From DASPJR01 sp035628505 (GTDB lineage: Bacteria; Planctomycetota; SZUA-567; H5-PLA8): 26,203 bases of DNA. The position numbers and the translations under genes were made by a program. The notes under the pieces are model-generated. The model saw only the letters and a list, made by a program, of their open reading frames with translations, searched no databases and was not told the DNA's origin. Position 1 is the stretch's first letter, and every line of letters begins with the position of its first letter. The stretch covers positions 1 to 26,203 of the forward strand of contig DASPJR010000097.1 of the NCBI GenBank assembly GCA_035628505.1, in the 5' to 3' direction. Of this stretch, positions 1 to 8,757 are shown piece by piece.

Positions 1-1344
1 CACTCGCGACCTCGGCGATTTGGGCACCTGGATGGCTCCGTCTTTCTGGACAGCGCTTTCGAGGAGCGCTTTAGCATCGAGCTGCGCCAGAAGATTGGTG
101 GCGGACTTCCACGCGGGGTCGTCCGCGAGAAGATCAGCGGGAGCCGGGGGCGCGGGCGGATCGGGAATGCCTGGACCGATTTCGAGCACGCACAGGTCGT
201 CAGCAAAGCCGCTGACTTTACCCTTGTCTTTCCAGACGAAAATGGTGGCCGAGCTCCGGTCGGGAGTGAACGTAAGTTTGAGCTGCTTGTAATCGCTCTC
301 CGACGTTGAAACTTTCTTCTCTGCGCCGCCGAATTCCTTGACGCCGAGCCAGATGGGTTCGTTCTTGGATTTGGCCCAACCGGAGAGCTCGTACGTCGTA
401 TTGGGCTTTAAATTCATCAGCTTCTGAAAAATGCCCCCGCTGTTGTCCTTGGAAATGCGCGCACAGAAGAGTCCGGTTCGGGACTCCTTGTTGTAAACAG
501 CTCCCGCTCCCCAGTTTTTCCACACCCCCAGTCCACCCGATTCCATTCCAGGGTCAGCGGCGAGATTGCCTTCGATGACCTGTTCGGGTGGGAGCTTCAA
601 ATCGGCAAGCATTCTGGACGCTTCTTCGCCGGCGGGAGTGCTGCGGTAAGAACGCACAATAACGTTGAGCTTGTCTCGCATGCCGCGCACATCGTCAGGC
701 TTCTTGCGCGCAAACTCACGCGCTTCGTCGAGAAGCTTGTCGGCCCACTGCTGGCGGCGCTCGTCGAATTCCTTGTTCACCGTTTCGGTGCGTGCCGGGT
801 CCTCCGGTTTATTGCGCGGCCCGCTTGATTCCTGCGTTCCGGCGACAGGGTCGGAAGGAGTATCTTTGCTTTCAGGCGGCGGAATTAAAGCGACCGTCTG
901 CTTTTCGGGCGTTAAGTTCCCGGCGGGCTTTACCGTTGTGTTCTGCGGCGTACGGCCGGTGAAGGCAAGCAGCATCAGCAGGCCGCCGACAAGCGCGACG
1001 GCGACACCGACAATAGCAATAATTGGCAATCCAGATTGTGCGTGCAATCCAGCGCCTGCTTCAGCGCGATCAGAATGTTTTTTCTCGGAGAACGGTGACT
1101 CGCGTCGAGCCACCGGACGGCTAACGCTTTTTGCGCCACGCGAGGGCGTTTCAGCGGGTCCTGACTCGTTTGAACTCGCGGCAGGAACAGGGGCAGCCGC
1201 GAGCCGCTCCGAGGGCCTTTTTAAGGCACCAGCCGGAGCGCAGTTTAAATGGTAAACCTTTTCGCCGAAACGAATTGCAGAACCAGACTCCAAGTCCTTC
1301 TCAGCCACGCGAATGCCGCAGGTTTCACAGTAAACGATAATCAT
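1..1344 (-). CDS. Zinc-knuckle, single-pass membrane protein with CBM-like outer domain (3' end cut by window)
   Basis: The frame is open for 448 codons from an ATG at 1344 to the window edge, so the C-terminus is missing. Residues 6-9 (CETC) and 48-51 (HLNC) form a CxxC...HxxC zinc knuckle. A polar linker follows, then one hydrophobic helix at about 107-128, a charged stretch rich in Arg, Glu and Asp, and a beta-rich region at about 258-373. That region (NLAADPGME, the Trp residues, LKPNTTYELSGWAKS) resembles CBM4_9/galactose-binding jelly-roll modules. The layout implies a cytoplasmic zinc head and an extracytoplasmic domain that may bind carbohydrate. It is divergent from the receiver gene at 1516. 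Function is unknown; the domain reading is by eye. High confidence that it is coding, low confidence in the ligand. Confidence 0.85.
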   Translation of the reverse strand, partial: MIIVYCETCGIRVAEKDLESGSAIRFGEKVYHLNCAPAGALKRPSERLAAAPVPAASSNESGPAETPSRGAKSVSRPVARRESPFSEKKHSDRAEAGAGLHAQSGLPIIAIVGVAVALVGGLLMLLAFTGRTPQNTTVKPAGNLTPEKQTVALIPPPESKDTPSDPVAGTQESSGPRNKPEDPARTETVNKEFDERRQQWADKLLDEAREFARKKPDDVRGMRDKLNVIVRSYRSTPAGEEASRMLADLKLPPEQVIEGNLAADPGMESGGLGVWKNWGAGAVYNKESRTGLFCARISKDNSGGIFQKLMNLKPNTTYELSGWAKSKNEPIWLGVKEFGGAEKKVSTSESDYKQLKLTFTPDRSSATIFVWKDKGKVSGFADDLCVLEIGPGIPDPPAPPAPADLLADDPAWKSATNLLAQLDAKALLESAVQKDGAIQVPKSPRSRV

Positions 1345-1515
1345 TCGTTCACGCCTTCCGCAAACAGGCCGCCACGTGAAAAAACGATTCGGTATTCACA
1401 CGGCCGAAGGAAATCCTGCTTCAAAGCAGTATATCCCGTTTTTTAGGCGTAAGCGCAGAAATAAGTGGCATACTCGTTGCAGCTTCTATGCCGGGTCCAG
1501 GAGAGCTGCGTCAGA
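1345..1515. promoter_or_regulatory. Divergent intergenic region
   Basis: This 171-base gap separates the minus-strand zinc-knuckle gene from the plus-strand receiver gene, so promoters for both should lie here. It is more AT-rich than its flanks around 1375-1460. I could not identify a convincing -35/-10 pair on either strand. Confidence 0.35.
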
Positions 1516-1899
1516 ATGCCACAGAACTCGACTATCCTGATCATAGAAGACGATCCCGCAGCGGCGGAAAGCATCGAGACACTCTGCCGCGAGATGGGGC
1601 ACAGGACTCTCGTCGCCTATGACGGAATGACCGGGTTACAGATGGCCGCGAATGAAATTCCCAAGCTGATCCTGTCAGACATTGCCATGCCCGGAATGGA
1701 TGGTTTTGAGGTCGCTCGTCGCGTGCGCAGCAATCACGATCTGGACCATACAGCGATCGTGGCCGTGACAGGCCATCCGCCGAAAACACCCGCCGCCAAT
1801 CAGAAGACGTTCGATGATTACGTCATCAAACCCTTCAGCGTTGAGAACATTACCAGCGTGATTGCCAAGTATTGCGATCGCGAATCAGCCCGGACCTGA
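1516..1899 (+). CDS. Single-domain response regulator (CheY-like receiver)
   Basis: This 127-residue protein is a bare receiver domain. The acidic pocket is E11-D12-D13, the phosphoacceptor is D55 (LILSDIAMPGMDG), the switch residue is T85 (VAVTGHP) and the conserved lysine is K105 (VIKPF). There is no output domain, so it should act by protein contact or as a phosphorelay intermediate. The ATG at 1516 is chosen because AGGAGAG lies about ten bases upstream. A GTG at 1465 would add 17 residues that are not part of the fold. No kinase is adjacent; the only histidine kinase in the window is 20 kb away, and pairing them would be guesswork. Confidence 0.93.
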   Translation: MPQNSTILIIEDDPAAAESIETLCREMGHRTLVAYDGMTGLQMAANEIPKLILSDIAMPGMDGFEVARRVRSNHDLDHTAIVAVTGHPPKTPAANQKTFDDYVIKPFSVENITSVIAKYCDRESART

Positions 1900-1928
1900 G
1901 TCGCCTGAGCTGGTGTACGCAGCACTGC

Positions 1929-2516
1929 TCAGCGTGCTTTCTGCGTCTTTTCCCAGCATACGGTAGCGGACTTCCAGCCTGCGGTTGCCAGTACTTTCTG
2001 AAGGTCCTCGTCTGAGTCAGCGGCACTGTTTTCCAGGCGCATGTGGCTGGCGCCCCAGAGCTTGCCCTGCTTTTCTGCCGTCTCCAGCAGCGCGGCCGCG
2101 AGTCCGATTCCACGGAAATCAGGGTGCACGCCCAGACGGTAGAACGTTGCTGAGCGCCCGTCGAACGCCGCGATGATGCCGCCGGCAATGCGCGGCTTTC
2201 CGACTTTTTCGTTCTGCGATGTCTCGACCATCTGCGCTTCAGCGACAAAAACGCGGAAAAAATTGCGGTGCTGATCCAGGCAGCGCGCGAGCGACTTATC
2301 CGTATCGCGGTCATCGAGCGTGTGGCCGGAGCCCTTCCACGCGGCGCGCAGCTCCTTCAAGTCCTGCGGGTGAACCAGTCGCAGATGAAGCTCGCATACG
2401 AGACCATGATCGTGTCCGCAGCAGCCGCCTTCGCCGTGCGAATGGCCGTGCTCATGCCCGTGATCGTGCGAAGTAGCAGGGGCTTTCTTTTTCTGTGTCT
2501 TCGTCGCGTTCTTCAT
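1929..2516 (-). CDS. GNAT-family N-acetyltransferase with histidine-rich N-terminus
   Basis: The 195-residue protein has a clear GNAT core: the acetyl-CoA motif RLGVHPDFRGIGLAAALL (about 127-144) carries the R-G-x-G pyrophosphate loop, and the C-terminal strand with TAGWKS matches the usual GNAT ending. The first 37 residues are a metal-binding head with alternating histidines (HDHGHEHGHSHG, then CC and HDH). Such heads are known from nickel and cobalt handling proteins such as HypB, UreE and SlyD. Whether the metal serves catalysis, storage or regulation is unknown. The gene lies 38 bases downstream of the homocysteine methyltransferase and is probably co-transcribed. It is convergent with the receiver gene. 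Substrate unknown. Confidence 0.88.
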   Translation of the reverse strand: MKNATKTQKKKAPATSHDHGHEHGHSHGEGGCCGHDHGLVCELHLRLVHPQDLKELRAAWKGSGHTLDDRDTDKSLARCLDQHRNFFRVFVAEAQMVETSQNEKVGKPRIAGGIIAAFDGRSATFYRLGVHPDFRGIGLAAALLETAEKQGKLWGASHMRLENSAADSDEDLQKVLATAGWKSATVCWEKTQKAR

Positions 2517-2554
2517 CGCTTCCCTTTTGTCGAGTGTTTAAATCGCATACTTGC

Positions 2555-3451
2555 TCAGCCCAGCGCCGCGCGAAACGCGCGGATATGTTCCGGCGTTGTT
2601 CCGCAGCATCCACCAATGATCGCCACGCCGGCTGTTTTCAGGTCCGCAATGCGCGCGGCCATCATCTGCGGCGTCTCTTTGTAAACGCTGATGCCGTGAA
2701 CCATCTTCGGCAGGCCGGCATTCGATTTCACCAGCAGCGGCTTTTTTGTGTGCGGCCGCATCTGAAGCGCGATCTGCACCATCTCTTCGATGCCATTGCC
2801 GCAATTGGTTCCGATGATATCAGCAGGCGACGCGTCCAGCGCGCGCGCTGCTTCGTCCAGCGGCGTTCCCATCATCGTTTTGAAGCCCTGCGGCGTCGCA
2901 TCGAAGGTCATTGTGGCCATGCAGAAGAGCCCGCATTCCTTTGCCGCCTGGATGGCCAGGAGCGCCTCGTCGAGCACGTACATTGTCTCGATGCAGATGG
3001 CGTCGACGCCACCTTCTTTAAGCGCTTCAATCTGTTCCCGAAAGGCCACGAGCATCTCGCCTTGAGTGAGCATGCCTTCCGGCTGGACGAATTCGCCGGT
3101 GGGACCGACGCTGGCAGCCACGAATTTCCCGGCTTCATCGGACGCCTGGCGGCTGAGCATCGCTCCGAGCAGATTGAATTCGCGCACTTTTTCGGCATAG
3201 CCGTGGCGCACGAGGCGGTACTTGTTGGCACCGAATGTGTTCGTCAGGCAGAAGTCAGCGCCGGCGGCGAGATACTCGCGTGCGATCTGGCGCACGTCAT
3301 CGGGGCGGGAGACGTTCCATTCTTCCGGGCAGTCGCCGGGCTGCAGGCCGAGCTTCTGCATTTGCGTGCCCCAGGCGCCGTCGGAAAGAATGATCTTTCC
3401 CGAGGCAAGCTGCTCTTTGAATTTGTCCAATCGCGCGCTCGCCGAAGCCAC
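2555..3451 (-). CDS. Homocysteine S-methyltransferase (zinc-dependent, MetH N-terminal type)
   Basis: This 298-residue protein matches the S-methyl_trans (PF02574) barrel that forms the homocysteine module of cobalamin-dependent MetH and the whole of BHMT/MmuM. Diagnostic parts are DGAWGTQMQ (24-32), the TNTFGAN loop (70-76) and the three zinc cysteines: C217 in GTNCGNG and C282-C283 in GGCCGTTP. The full length suggests an intact stand-alone enzyme that transfers a methyl group to homocysteine to make methionine. The donor (S-methylmethionine, betaine or a separate corrinoid protein) cannot be read from sequence. The start is a GTG with GAGAGGAG about ten bases upstream. No other met genes are adjacent. 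Confidence 0.92.
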   Translation of the reverse strand: MASASARLDKFKEQLASGKIILSDGAWGTQMQKLGLQPGDCPEEWNVSRPDDVRQIAREYLAAGADFCLTNTFGANKYRLVRHGYAEKVREFNLLGAMLSRQASDEAGKFVAASVGPTGEFVQPEGMLTQGEMLVAFREQIEALKEGGVDAICIETMYVLDEALLAIQAAKECGLFCMATMTFDATPQGFKTMMGTPLDEAARALDASPADIIGTNCGNGIEEMVQIALQMRPHTKKPLLVKSNAGLPKMVHGISVYKETPQMMAARIADLKTAGVAIIGGCCGTTPEHIRAFRAALG

Positions 3452-3514
3452 AGTCGCTCGTCTCCTCTCGCTGAGGAAAAGACTGTAGTGGCAACGACGA
3501 AAGCTTCAACGCGC

Positions 3515-3622
3515 TTTGCAGCGAGCCAGAGGCGAAGGCTCAACACGAAGACCCAAAATCCCCAGGAGATGAGAAGTTTCTTTTCGGCTTCGTGACGTTC
3601 GTGTCTTTGTGTTTTGGAGTTT
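3515..3622. repeat. Probable dispersed intergenic repeat (ACACRAAGA type)
   Basis: The gap between the homocysteine methyltransferase start and the permease stop holds several variants of the word CTTCGTG / CACGAAG: GAAGACCC after CAACAC near 3540, then GGCTTCGTGACGTTCGTGTCTTTGTGTTT at about 3583-3615. The two ends form an imperfect inverted repeat. Such phrases recur in intergenic DNA of many PVC, acidobacterial and candidate-phylum genomes, so this may be one copy of a dispersed family. Only one copy is visible here, so the family assignment rests on recall. Confidence 0.4.
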
Positions 3623-3624
3623 AT

Positions 3625-4899
3625 TTATTCGTACCGCAGCGCTTCAATCGGATCGAGCTTTCCGGCCTTCCATGCCGGATACGTTCCAAAGGCGACGCCA
3701 TCAAGCAGCGAGACCACTAGCGCCACAACCATGCTCCACCAGGCCAGCGCCGTTTGCCATTGCGTGAGATGATGAACCAGGTACGTGAACGCCACGCCCA
3801 GCAGGCAGCCCAGCAGTCCGCCGAGCAGGCAAATCGCGAGACTCTCAAAGAGGAACTGCTGCAGGATGTCGGCCTGTGTCGCACCGACGGCGCGGCGGAT
3901 GCCGATTTCGCGGCGGCGCTCGGTGACGTTGGCGAGCATGATGTTCATGATGCCGATGCCCCCGACGACGAGCGAGATTCCAGCCGAGCAGGCCATCACG
4001 TAATTGAAGATATTCTGCGAGGCTTCAGTCTGCTTCACGAGGTCCTGCGCCACACGTACTTTGAAATCGCGCTCTTCAACCGGAACGTTTTCCATGTTGT
4101 GCGCCTTCTCAAAGAAGCGGTTGAGCAGCGTCGCTGCGGAGCGGATATCGGACGTGTTCTTGCACATGAAAACAATTTCGGACACGTCGTCGCTCAGCGG
4201 ATCCTGCGTGGTCCGTGCGAGCGCCGCCGCGAGCGGGATGTACACGCGGCGGTTGAGCTGCTTGATATCGACAACGTCGTATTTCTGATCACTTGAGGCT
4301 TCCTTGCTCTCGAGCACGCCGATGACTTCGTAATATTCGTGATCGATGACGACTGCTTTTCCCAGCGGCGAGGCCAGCTTGAAGTACTCCTGCCGGATTG
4401 CATCTTCGATGACGCACACGCGCCGCGCAGTGGACTCGTCGGCATTCAGGAACCACCGTCCTTCGCGCAGCTTGTAGCCGAGCACGTTCAAGAATGACGG
4501 CGTCGTGCCGACAACGTCGGCAGAGACGGGCGTCTCGCTGACGCGCACGGAAGCCTGGACTTTACGCAGCGGCGCGTGATCGGCAATGACGGGGCACTCG
4601 TCGACAGCACCCTGCGCTTCACGCACGGTCAGGCCGCGCGAATGCAGCCTCGCACGTTTTTTCAGATCGCGGCTTTCGCTGCCGCCTGAGCGCCAGTCAA
4701 GCCCGGTGACCATGATGTTGTTCGCGCCCATGGCCGCGAGCTGCTTCATGACCTCGCCGCGCGCGCCTTCACTGACCGCGATCACGGCGACGACGGATGC
4801 CACGCCAAAGATGATGCCCAGCATCGACAGCGCCGCCCGGAATTTGTGAACCGAGAGGCCGACCAGGCCGATGCGCGCAGCGTTTTTCCAATCAACCAT
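3625..4899 (-). CDS. MacB/FtsX-family ABC transporter permease
   Basis: The 424-residue protein has the classic MacB permease layout: a short amphipathic N-terminus, TM1 at about 24-44 (LGIIFGVASVVAVIAVSEGA), a large periplasmic domain (about 45-295), then three helices at about 300-322, 350-374 and 387-407. The FtsX signatures GGIGIMNIMLANVTERRREIGIRRAVGA (313-340) and the ending PAWKAGKLDPIEALRYE are intact. Family members do not carry substrate through the membrane. They use ATP-driven movement of the periplasmic domain (mechanotransmission) to push substrate through an adaptor/TolC conduit or to extract lipoproteins. It follows its ATPase by two bases and is the last gene of the five-gene operon. 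Confidence 0.95.
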   Translation of the reverse strand: MVDWKNAARIGLVGLSVHKFRAALSMLGIIFGVASVVAVIAVSEGARGEVMKQLAAMGANNIMVTGLDWRSGGSESRDLKKRARLHSRGLTVREAQGAVDECPVIADHAPLRKVQASVRVSETPVSADVVGTTPSFLNVLGYKLREGRWFLNADESTARRVCVIEDAIRQEYFKLASPLGKAVVIDHEYYEVIGVLESKEASSDQKYDVVDIKQLNRRVYIPLAAALARTTQDPLSDDVSEIVFMCKNTSDIRSAATLLNRFFEKAHNMENVPVEERDFKVRVAQDLVKQTEASQNIFNYVMACSAGISLVVGGIGIMNIMLANVTERRREIGIRRAVGATQADILQQFLFESLAICLLGGLLGCLLGVAFTYLVHHLTQWQTALAWWSMVVALVVSLLDGVAFGTYPAWKAGKLDPIEALRYE

Positions 4900-4901
4900 T
4901 G

Positions 4902-5654
4902 TCAGCCCTGGGTGCTTAAAATTAATTCTTCAGCCATACGACGCTCGCGAACCACTTCCACTTTCTCGATTTCACCGTCTTTGAGATGAATGATGCGCTC
5001 GGAGTATTCGGCTTTTTCGCGGTCGTGCGTCACTTGCACGATCGTGCGGCCCATCTTGTGGAGCGCCTGGAAGACAGACATGATTTCTTCGCCGGTGCGG
5101 CTGTCGAGATTGCCCGTCGGCTCGTCAGCAAGAATCACTGCGGGCTCCGTCACCAGCGCCCGCGCGATCGCCACGCGCTGGCTCTGGCCGCCGGAGAGTT
5201 CCGAAGGCTTGTGGTGCAGGCGATCGCCCAGGCCTACCAGCGACAGCATTTTCTCCGCCGCTTCCCGGCGCGCTCGCAGCGGCACGCGGGCATAAACCAG
5301 CGGCAGTGCCACGTTGTCGACGATGTTTTCCTGCGAGAGCAAATTGAATTTCTGAAAAACAAACCCGATCTTCTGATTCCGCAAACTCGAAAGTTCGTCG
5401 TCATCGAGGCTGGAGACTTCCACGCCGTCAAGCTTATAACTTCCGCTCGTGGATCGGTGCAGGCAGCCGAGCACATGCAGCATGGTGCTCTTGCCCGAAC
5501 CCGATTGCCCCATGATCGAAACAAACTCGCCCTTGCGTACTGAAAGCGACACGCCTTTCAGCGCCGTGACGGCGCCGCCGGCCATGCCGTAGGTTTTCAC
5601 GAGATTCTGAATATCGATGACTGCGTCATTGCGCAAAACAGGAGGCTGCGTCAC
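4902..5654 (-). CDS. ABC transporter ATP-binding protein (MacB/LolD type)
   Basis: This is a full-length 250-residue nucleotide-binding domain: Walker A GQSGSGKS (49-56), Q-loop Q101, signature LSGGQSQRVAIARAL (153-167), Walker B VILADEPTGNLDS (173-185) and switch H210 (VTHDRE). The NLVKTYGMAGGAVTALKGVSL start and the PTGNLDS ending to Walker B are typical of the LolD/MacB/o228 subfamily that partners four-helix permeases. It overlaps the upstream adaptor by four bases and nearly touches the permease downstream, so the three products should be made together. Confidence 0.96.
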   Translation of the reverse strand: MTQPPVLRNDAVIDIQNLVKTYGMAGGAVTALKGVSLSVRKGEFVSIMGQSGSGKSTMLHVLGCLHRSTSGSYKLDGVEVSSLDDDELSSLRNQKIGFVFQKFNLLSQENIVDNVALPLVYARVPLRARREAAEKMLSLVGLGDRLHHKPSELSGGQSQRVAIARALVTEPAVILADEPTGNLDSRTGEEIMSVFQALHKMGRTIVQVTHDREKAEYSERIIHLKDGEIEKVEVVRERRMAEELILSTQG

Positions 5655-7309
5655 GAACGGTTGCCTCCCAGAGAACGGACTGAGAGTGTCTGATCGTAAA
5701 CTTGCTCGCCTTCCTTAAGGCCGTCGAGTACTTCGACGCGCTCGCCATCATTGCGGCCCAGTTTCAGCTCGCGGCGCTCACGCCTGCCGCCGGCGTCGAC
5801 TTCAGCAAATGGGTTGGATTTCTCATCGTAGCGCACGGCCGCCCATGGAATCGTCAGCGCCTCCGAGCGCTCGGTCGTCTGCAGGTACACGTGCGCGGTA
5901 AAGCCGACCTTGATCATGCGGCGCTGCTCTTCGGTCAGATTCATGAAATCCAGTCTCACAGGCACGACGTTGACGAATGCCTCTCCGGATTTACGCAGCG
6001 CCAGGCTCGAGAGCGCGGCGTTTTTGTCCTGCGCCATCACCGCCAGCTCGGAGACTACCGCGTGCAGCGTCATACCCGGGCAGGCCGGCAGCGTCACGGT
6101 CGCCGGCTGGTTCAGCGCGACGCCTTTGACATCGGCCTCGTTGATCCAGACGCGGATGCGCAGCGCCGAAGTGTCGCAGATCGTACACAGATCCGCACCG
6201 GCCGTGCGCGATTCGCCCACCTGAATGGGACTCTTGATCTTCAGAGAGCCTTTCGACACTTCCGTGAAGACGACATTTCCTTTAATAGGAGCGCGAACCG
6301 TCGCGGCGTCGAGATCACGCTTCTTTCGTTCCAGTTCGCGTTCGAAGTTGTGCAGATCCACGCGGGCCAGCTCGAGCGCAGCCTTCGCGACGGCCAGATC
6401 CGCATCGCGATTGAACTTCGAAATGTTGACCTTCTTCTTTGCATCAGCGACAGCGAGGTCCGCCACGCGCTTGGAATCTGCCGAGAAGCCCATCAGCGTC
6501 AGGTCATAAAGGAGCTTTGCCTTGGAGTGATTCACGCGGATCGTGGCGATCTCGAGCTGCTTCTTCTTGCGTGCCGCTTCGGACACGAAACCCTGCTGGG
6601 CGAGCTCGTCGTAGCCTTTCATTTCAACTTCGGCTTTCTGCAGTTCCAGCGTCGCAGACTTGAGCGTCAGTTCAGCGTCGACGCGATCCTGCTCGCTGGG
6701 ATCTTCGTATATTTTCTTCCGCTCAATCTCGGCCAGTTCCTGCTGGATCTCGGCCTGGCGGATCACCAACTTGTAGCGCTCGGTCGTGACGACGATATCC
6801 CGCTCGGCACGGCGCACCGCATCGCGTTTGTCGAGCAGATCCTTTTCGCGTTGCCAGACGTCTTCCTGCGCGGTCTTGGTCTCAAATCTGACGATCGGCT
6901 CGCCGGCCTCGACGGCTTTGCCATCTTCCGTCTTCCACACGATATCTCCGGCAAATCGCGTAAGTACCGGAGTCTCAGAGAGCGCTTCGATGGTGCCCAG
7001 TTCGTGAAGGACGCTTGCGAAGGGCATGCGCTTAATGGGAACCGTCAGCGGCCGCGTAACTTTGAACTCGTCGGCGGGCTTTAAAACAGTCAGCAGAATT
7101 CCAGCGATCAGCGCCAGTCCCGCCACACCACCAAGGATCAGCAGGAATTTGCGAGTTGGCGGTTTGGCGGACGCCGCACTGCGGTCCGCAGCGGGGCGAA
7201 GCGGCAGCCCGACGCCGGCGCCGTGCCCGGTGACCCGCGCCGGCGGCTGCGTCCGCTCTTCTGTAAGCTCCCGTACGTCGCTCACGCCAGACCGCTCCCG
7301 ACCGTTCAT
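5651..7309 (-). CDS. HlyD/RND-type periplasmic adaptor subunit 3
   Basis: The 552-residue protein begins with a cytoplasmic tail of about 54 residues rich in Arg and Pro, then a membrane anchor at about 55-76 (LLILGGVAGLALIAGILLTV). A biotinyl-lipoyl half motif follows (about 120-142, DIVWKTEDGKAVEAGEPIV), then a long helical hairpin (about 145-335), the second lipoyl half (VRAPIKGNVVFTEVSKGSL) and beta-barrel/membrane-proximal domains ending in DGLKEGEQVYDQTLSVRS. The long hairpin suits contact with an outer-membrane channel or another adaptor. It overlaps both neighbours by four bases. It is clearly diverged from the two adaptors upstream, so these are not recent duplicates. Confidence 0.92.
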   Translation of the reverse strand: MNGRERSGVSDVRELTEERTQPPARVTGHGAGVGLPLRPAADRSAASAKPPTRKFLLILGGVAGLALIAGILLTVLKPADEFKVTRPLTVPIKRMPFASVLHELGTIEALSETPVLTRFAGDIVWKTEDGKAVEAGEPIVRFETKTAQEDVWQREKDLLDKRDAVRRAERDIVVTTERYKLVIRQAEIQQELAEIERKKIYEDPSEQDRVDAELTLKSATLELQKAEVEMKGYDELAQQGFVSEAARKKKQLEIATIRVNHSKAKLLYDLTLMGFSADSKRVADLAVADAKKKVNISKFNRDADLAVAKAALELARVDLHNFERELERKKRDLDAATVRAPIKGNVVFTEVSKGSLKIKSPIQVGESRTAGADLCTICDTSALRIRVWINEADVKGVALNQPATVTLPACPGMTLHAVVSELAVMAQDKNAALSSLALRKSGEAFVNVVPVRLDFMNLTEEQRRMIKVGFTAHVYLQTTERSEALTIPWAAVRYDEKSNPFAEVDAGGRRERRELKLGRNDGERVEVLDGLKEGEQVYDQTLSVRSLGGNRS

Positions 7310-8757
7310 TGCGGATGATCCACAACCAGCACCCGCTCGCCTTCTTCCAATCCTTCTATGGCCGCCGACAAATCATTCTCTGCGAGAACTTTCACTTTCT
7401 TTGGCGTTGCCGATCCGGCGGGATAAACCACCGGCGTGCCTTCTTTGTCCCGCACCAGGCCGGTGCGAGGAATGATCAACGCGTTATCAAGTGTCTGCAT
7501 GACAATTTCGACATCCGCGCGCAGCCCCGGCCGGAGGATCTGCGCCTGGTCGAGGATTTCCACTTCTACTTCGAAGACCTGCCGGTTGGCGGTGCCTGTG
7601 ATCGCGATGGTTTCGTCCTGGAACACTTCAAATTCGTCACGGCCTTTTTCGGCCACCGTGGTCACACGCCCTTTAAAGGGGGTTCCAGTCCAGCCCGCCG
7701 GCCGGATCTCCGCTTCCTGTCCGACCTGGATGTAGCCGATGCGGCCTTCATCCACGGTGAGGGAGACTTTCATGCGTGTGAAGTCCGGCAGCGCCATGAT
7801 CTCCATGCCGTCCCAGACCTCCCGTCCGGGCGCAAAGGCGAACCAGCGGCCGCGGCGGTGGACGACCACGCCCGGTCCGGGAGCCAGATGCACCGTCCGC
7901 TTTACGTTTTGCGTCAGGTCCAGCAGGCGGTCGCGCTCGCGTTCCATTTTCTGCTTATGACGCTCTTCGTCGCGCTGCATGTTGCGTTCAAGAAGCTCGA
8001 CCTTTTCTTTTGCATTGTCGCGCATCTTGATCGCATCTTTGACCTTCAGCTCCTGGTCGCCGAGTTTCACAGGATCGATGATGTTGATGCGGCGCGTCTT
8101 GATCTCGGCCTGCTCGACAGCAAGTTTCTGCTCCACTACGTCCAGCTGCTTCTGGCGGACTTCCTCGCGCGAGGCGTACCCGAATGCGGCCAGACCCTGG
8201 AGCACCTTCATTTCCTCGTCTTTGGCGCTCATCAGGTTGCGCGCATTCTCCAGCGCGACGCGTGCGTTCACGACGTCCATCGCTGTGGGTCCCTTCTTGA
8301 TTTCTGCAAGCCGCATCTGCTCAAGTTCCAGGCGCAGGTCGTAACTGGCCACATCTTCGCGCGCGGCATTTAGAATCTTCGCCGCTTCCTGCTGAAGCTT
8401 CTTGAATTCTGCTTCCTGCTCAGCAATCTGCGCTTCCTGTGCGACGCGCAGATCCTCGTGCGGTCCGGGGTCCAGCCTCAGGATCACCTCATCCTTGGCG
8501 ACGACCTTTCCCTGCGGCGCCATTTCGAGAATCACGCCGGCCACCCTGGCCATGATGCGCTGTTCTTTTAGCGGCTTGAGATATCCCACGCGCAGCACCG
8601 ATTGGCGGAACTTTCCGCGTTTGACTTCTGCTGTGTGCAGATCACGACCGGCGATCACATTGTTGCCGCGTAACGACATCGCACCAGCCAAGGCGGCTGC
8701 GATCATTACTGCCAGCACGATAGCCTGGCGCAGTCTCTTTTTTCTGCGCAGACTCAT
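7306..8757 (-). CDS. HlyD/RND-type periplasmic adaptor subunit 2
   Basis: This 483-residue adaptor has a basic N-terminus (RRKKRLR), a membrane anchor at about 11-28, a lipoyl half motif (about 70-95, ARVAGVILEMAPQGKVVAKDEVI), a coiled hairpin (about 99-287), the second lipoyl half (HLAPGPGVVVHRRGRW) and beta-barrel domains. The ending IEGLEEGERVLVVDHPQ is typical of RND/MacA adaptors. The start and stop each overlap a neighbour by four bases (ATGA), indicating translational coupling. It is the middle and shortest of the three adaptors in the operon. Confidence 0.92.
   Translation of the reverse strand: MSLRRKKRLRQAIVLAVMIAAALAGAMSLRGNNVIAGRDLHTAEVKRGKFRQSVLRVGYLKPLKEQRIMARVAGVILEMAPQGKVVAKDEVILRLDPGPHEDLRVAQEAQIAEQEAEFKKLQQEAAKILNAAREDVASYDLRLELEQMRLAEIKKGPTAMDVVNARVALENARNLMSAKDEEMKVLQGLAAFGYASREEVRQKQLDVVEQKLAVEQAEIKTRRINIIDPVKLGDQELKVKDAIKMRDNAKEKVELLERNMQRDEERHKQKMERERDRLLDLTQNVKRTVHLAPGPGVVVHRRGRWFAFAPGREVWDGMEIMALPDFTRMKVSLTVDEGRIGYIQVGQEAEIRPAGWTGTPFKGRVTTVAEKGRDEFEVFQDETIAITGTANRQVFEVEVEILDQAQILRPGLRADVEIVMQTLDNALIIPRTGLVRDKEGTPVVYPAGSATPKKVKVLAENDLSAAIEGLEEGERVLVVDHPQ

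Noticed and set aside
218..523. Short minus-strand frame inside the left-edge gene
   Set aside because: It overlaps the 448-codon zinc-knuckle frame on the same strand in another phase and has no domain features.
1465..1515. Longer receiver protein starting at GTG 1465
   Set aside because: The extra 17 residues are outside the receiver fold and the ATG at 1516 has a better ribosome binding site.
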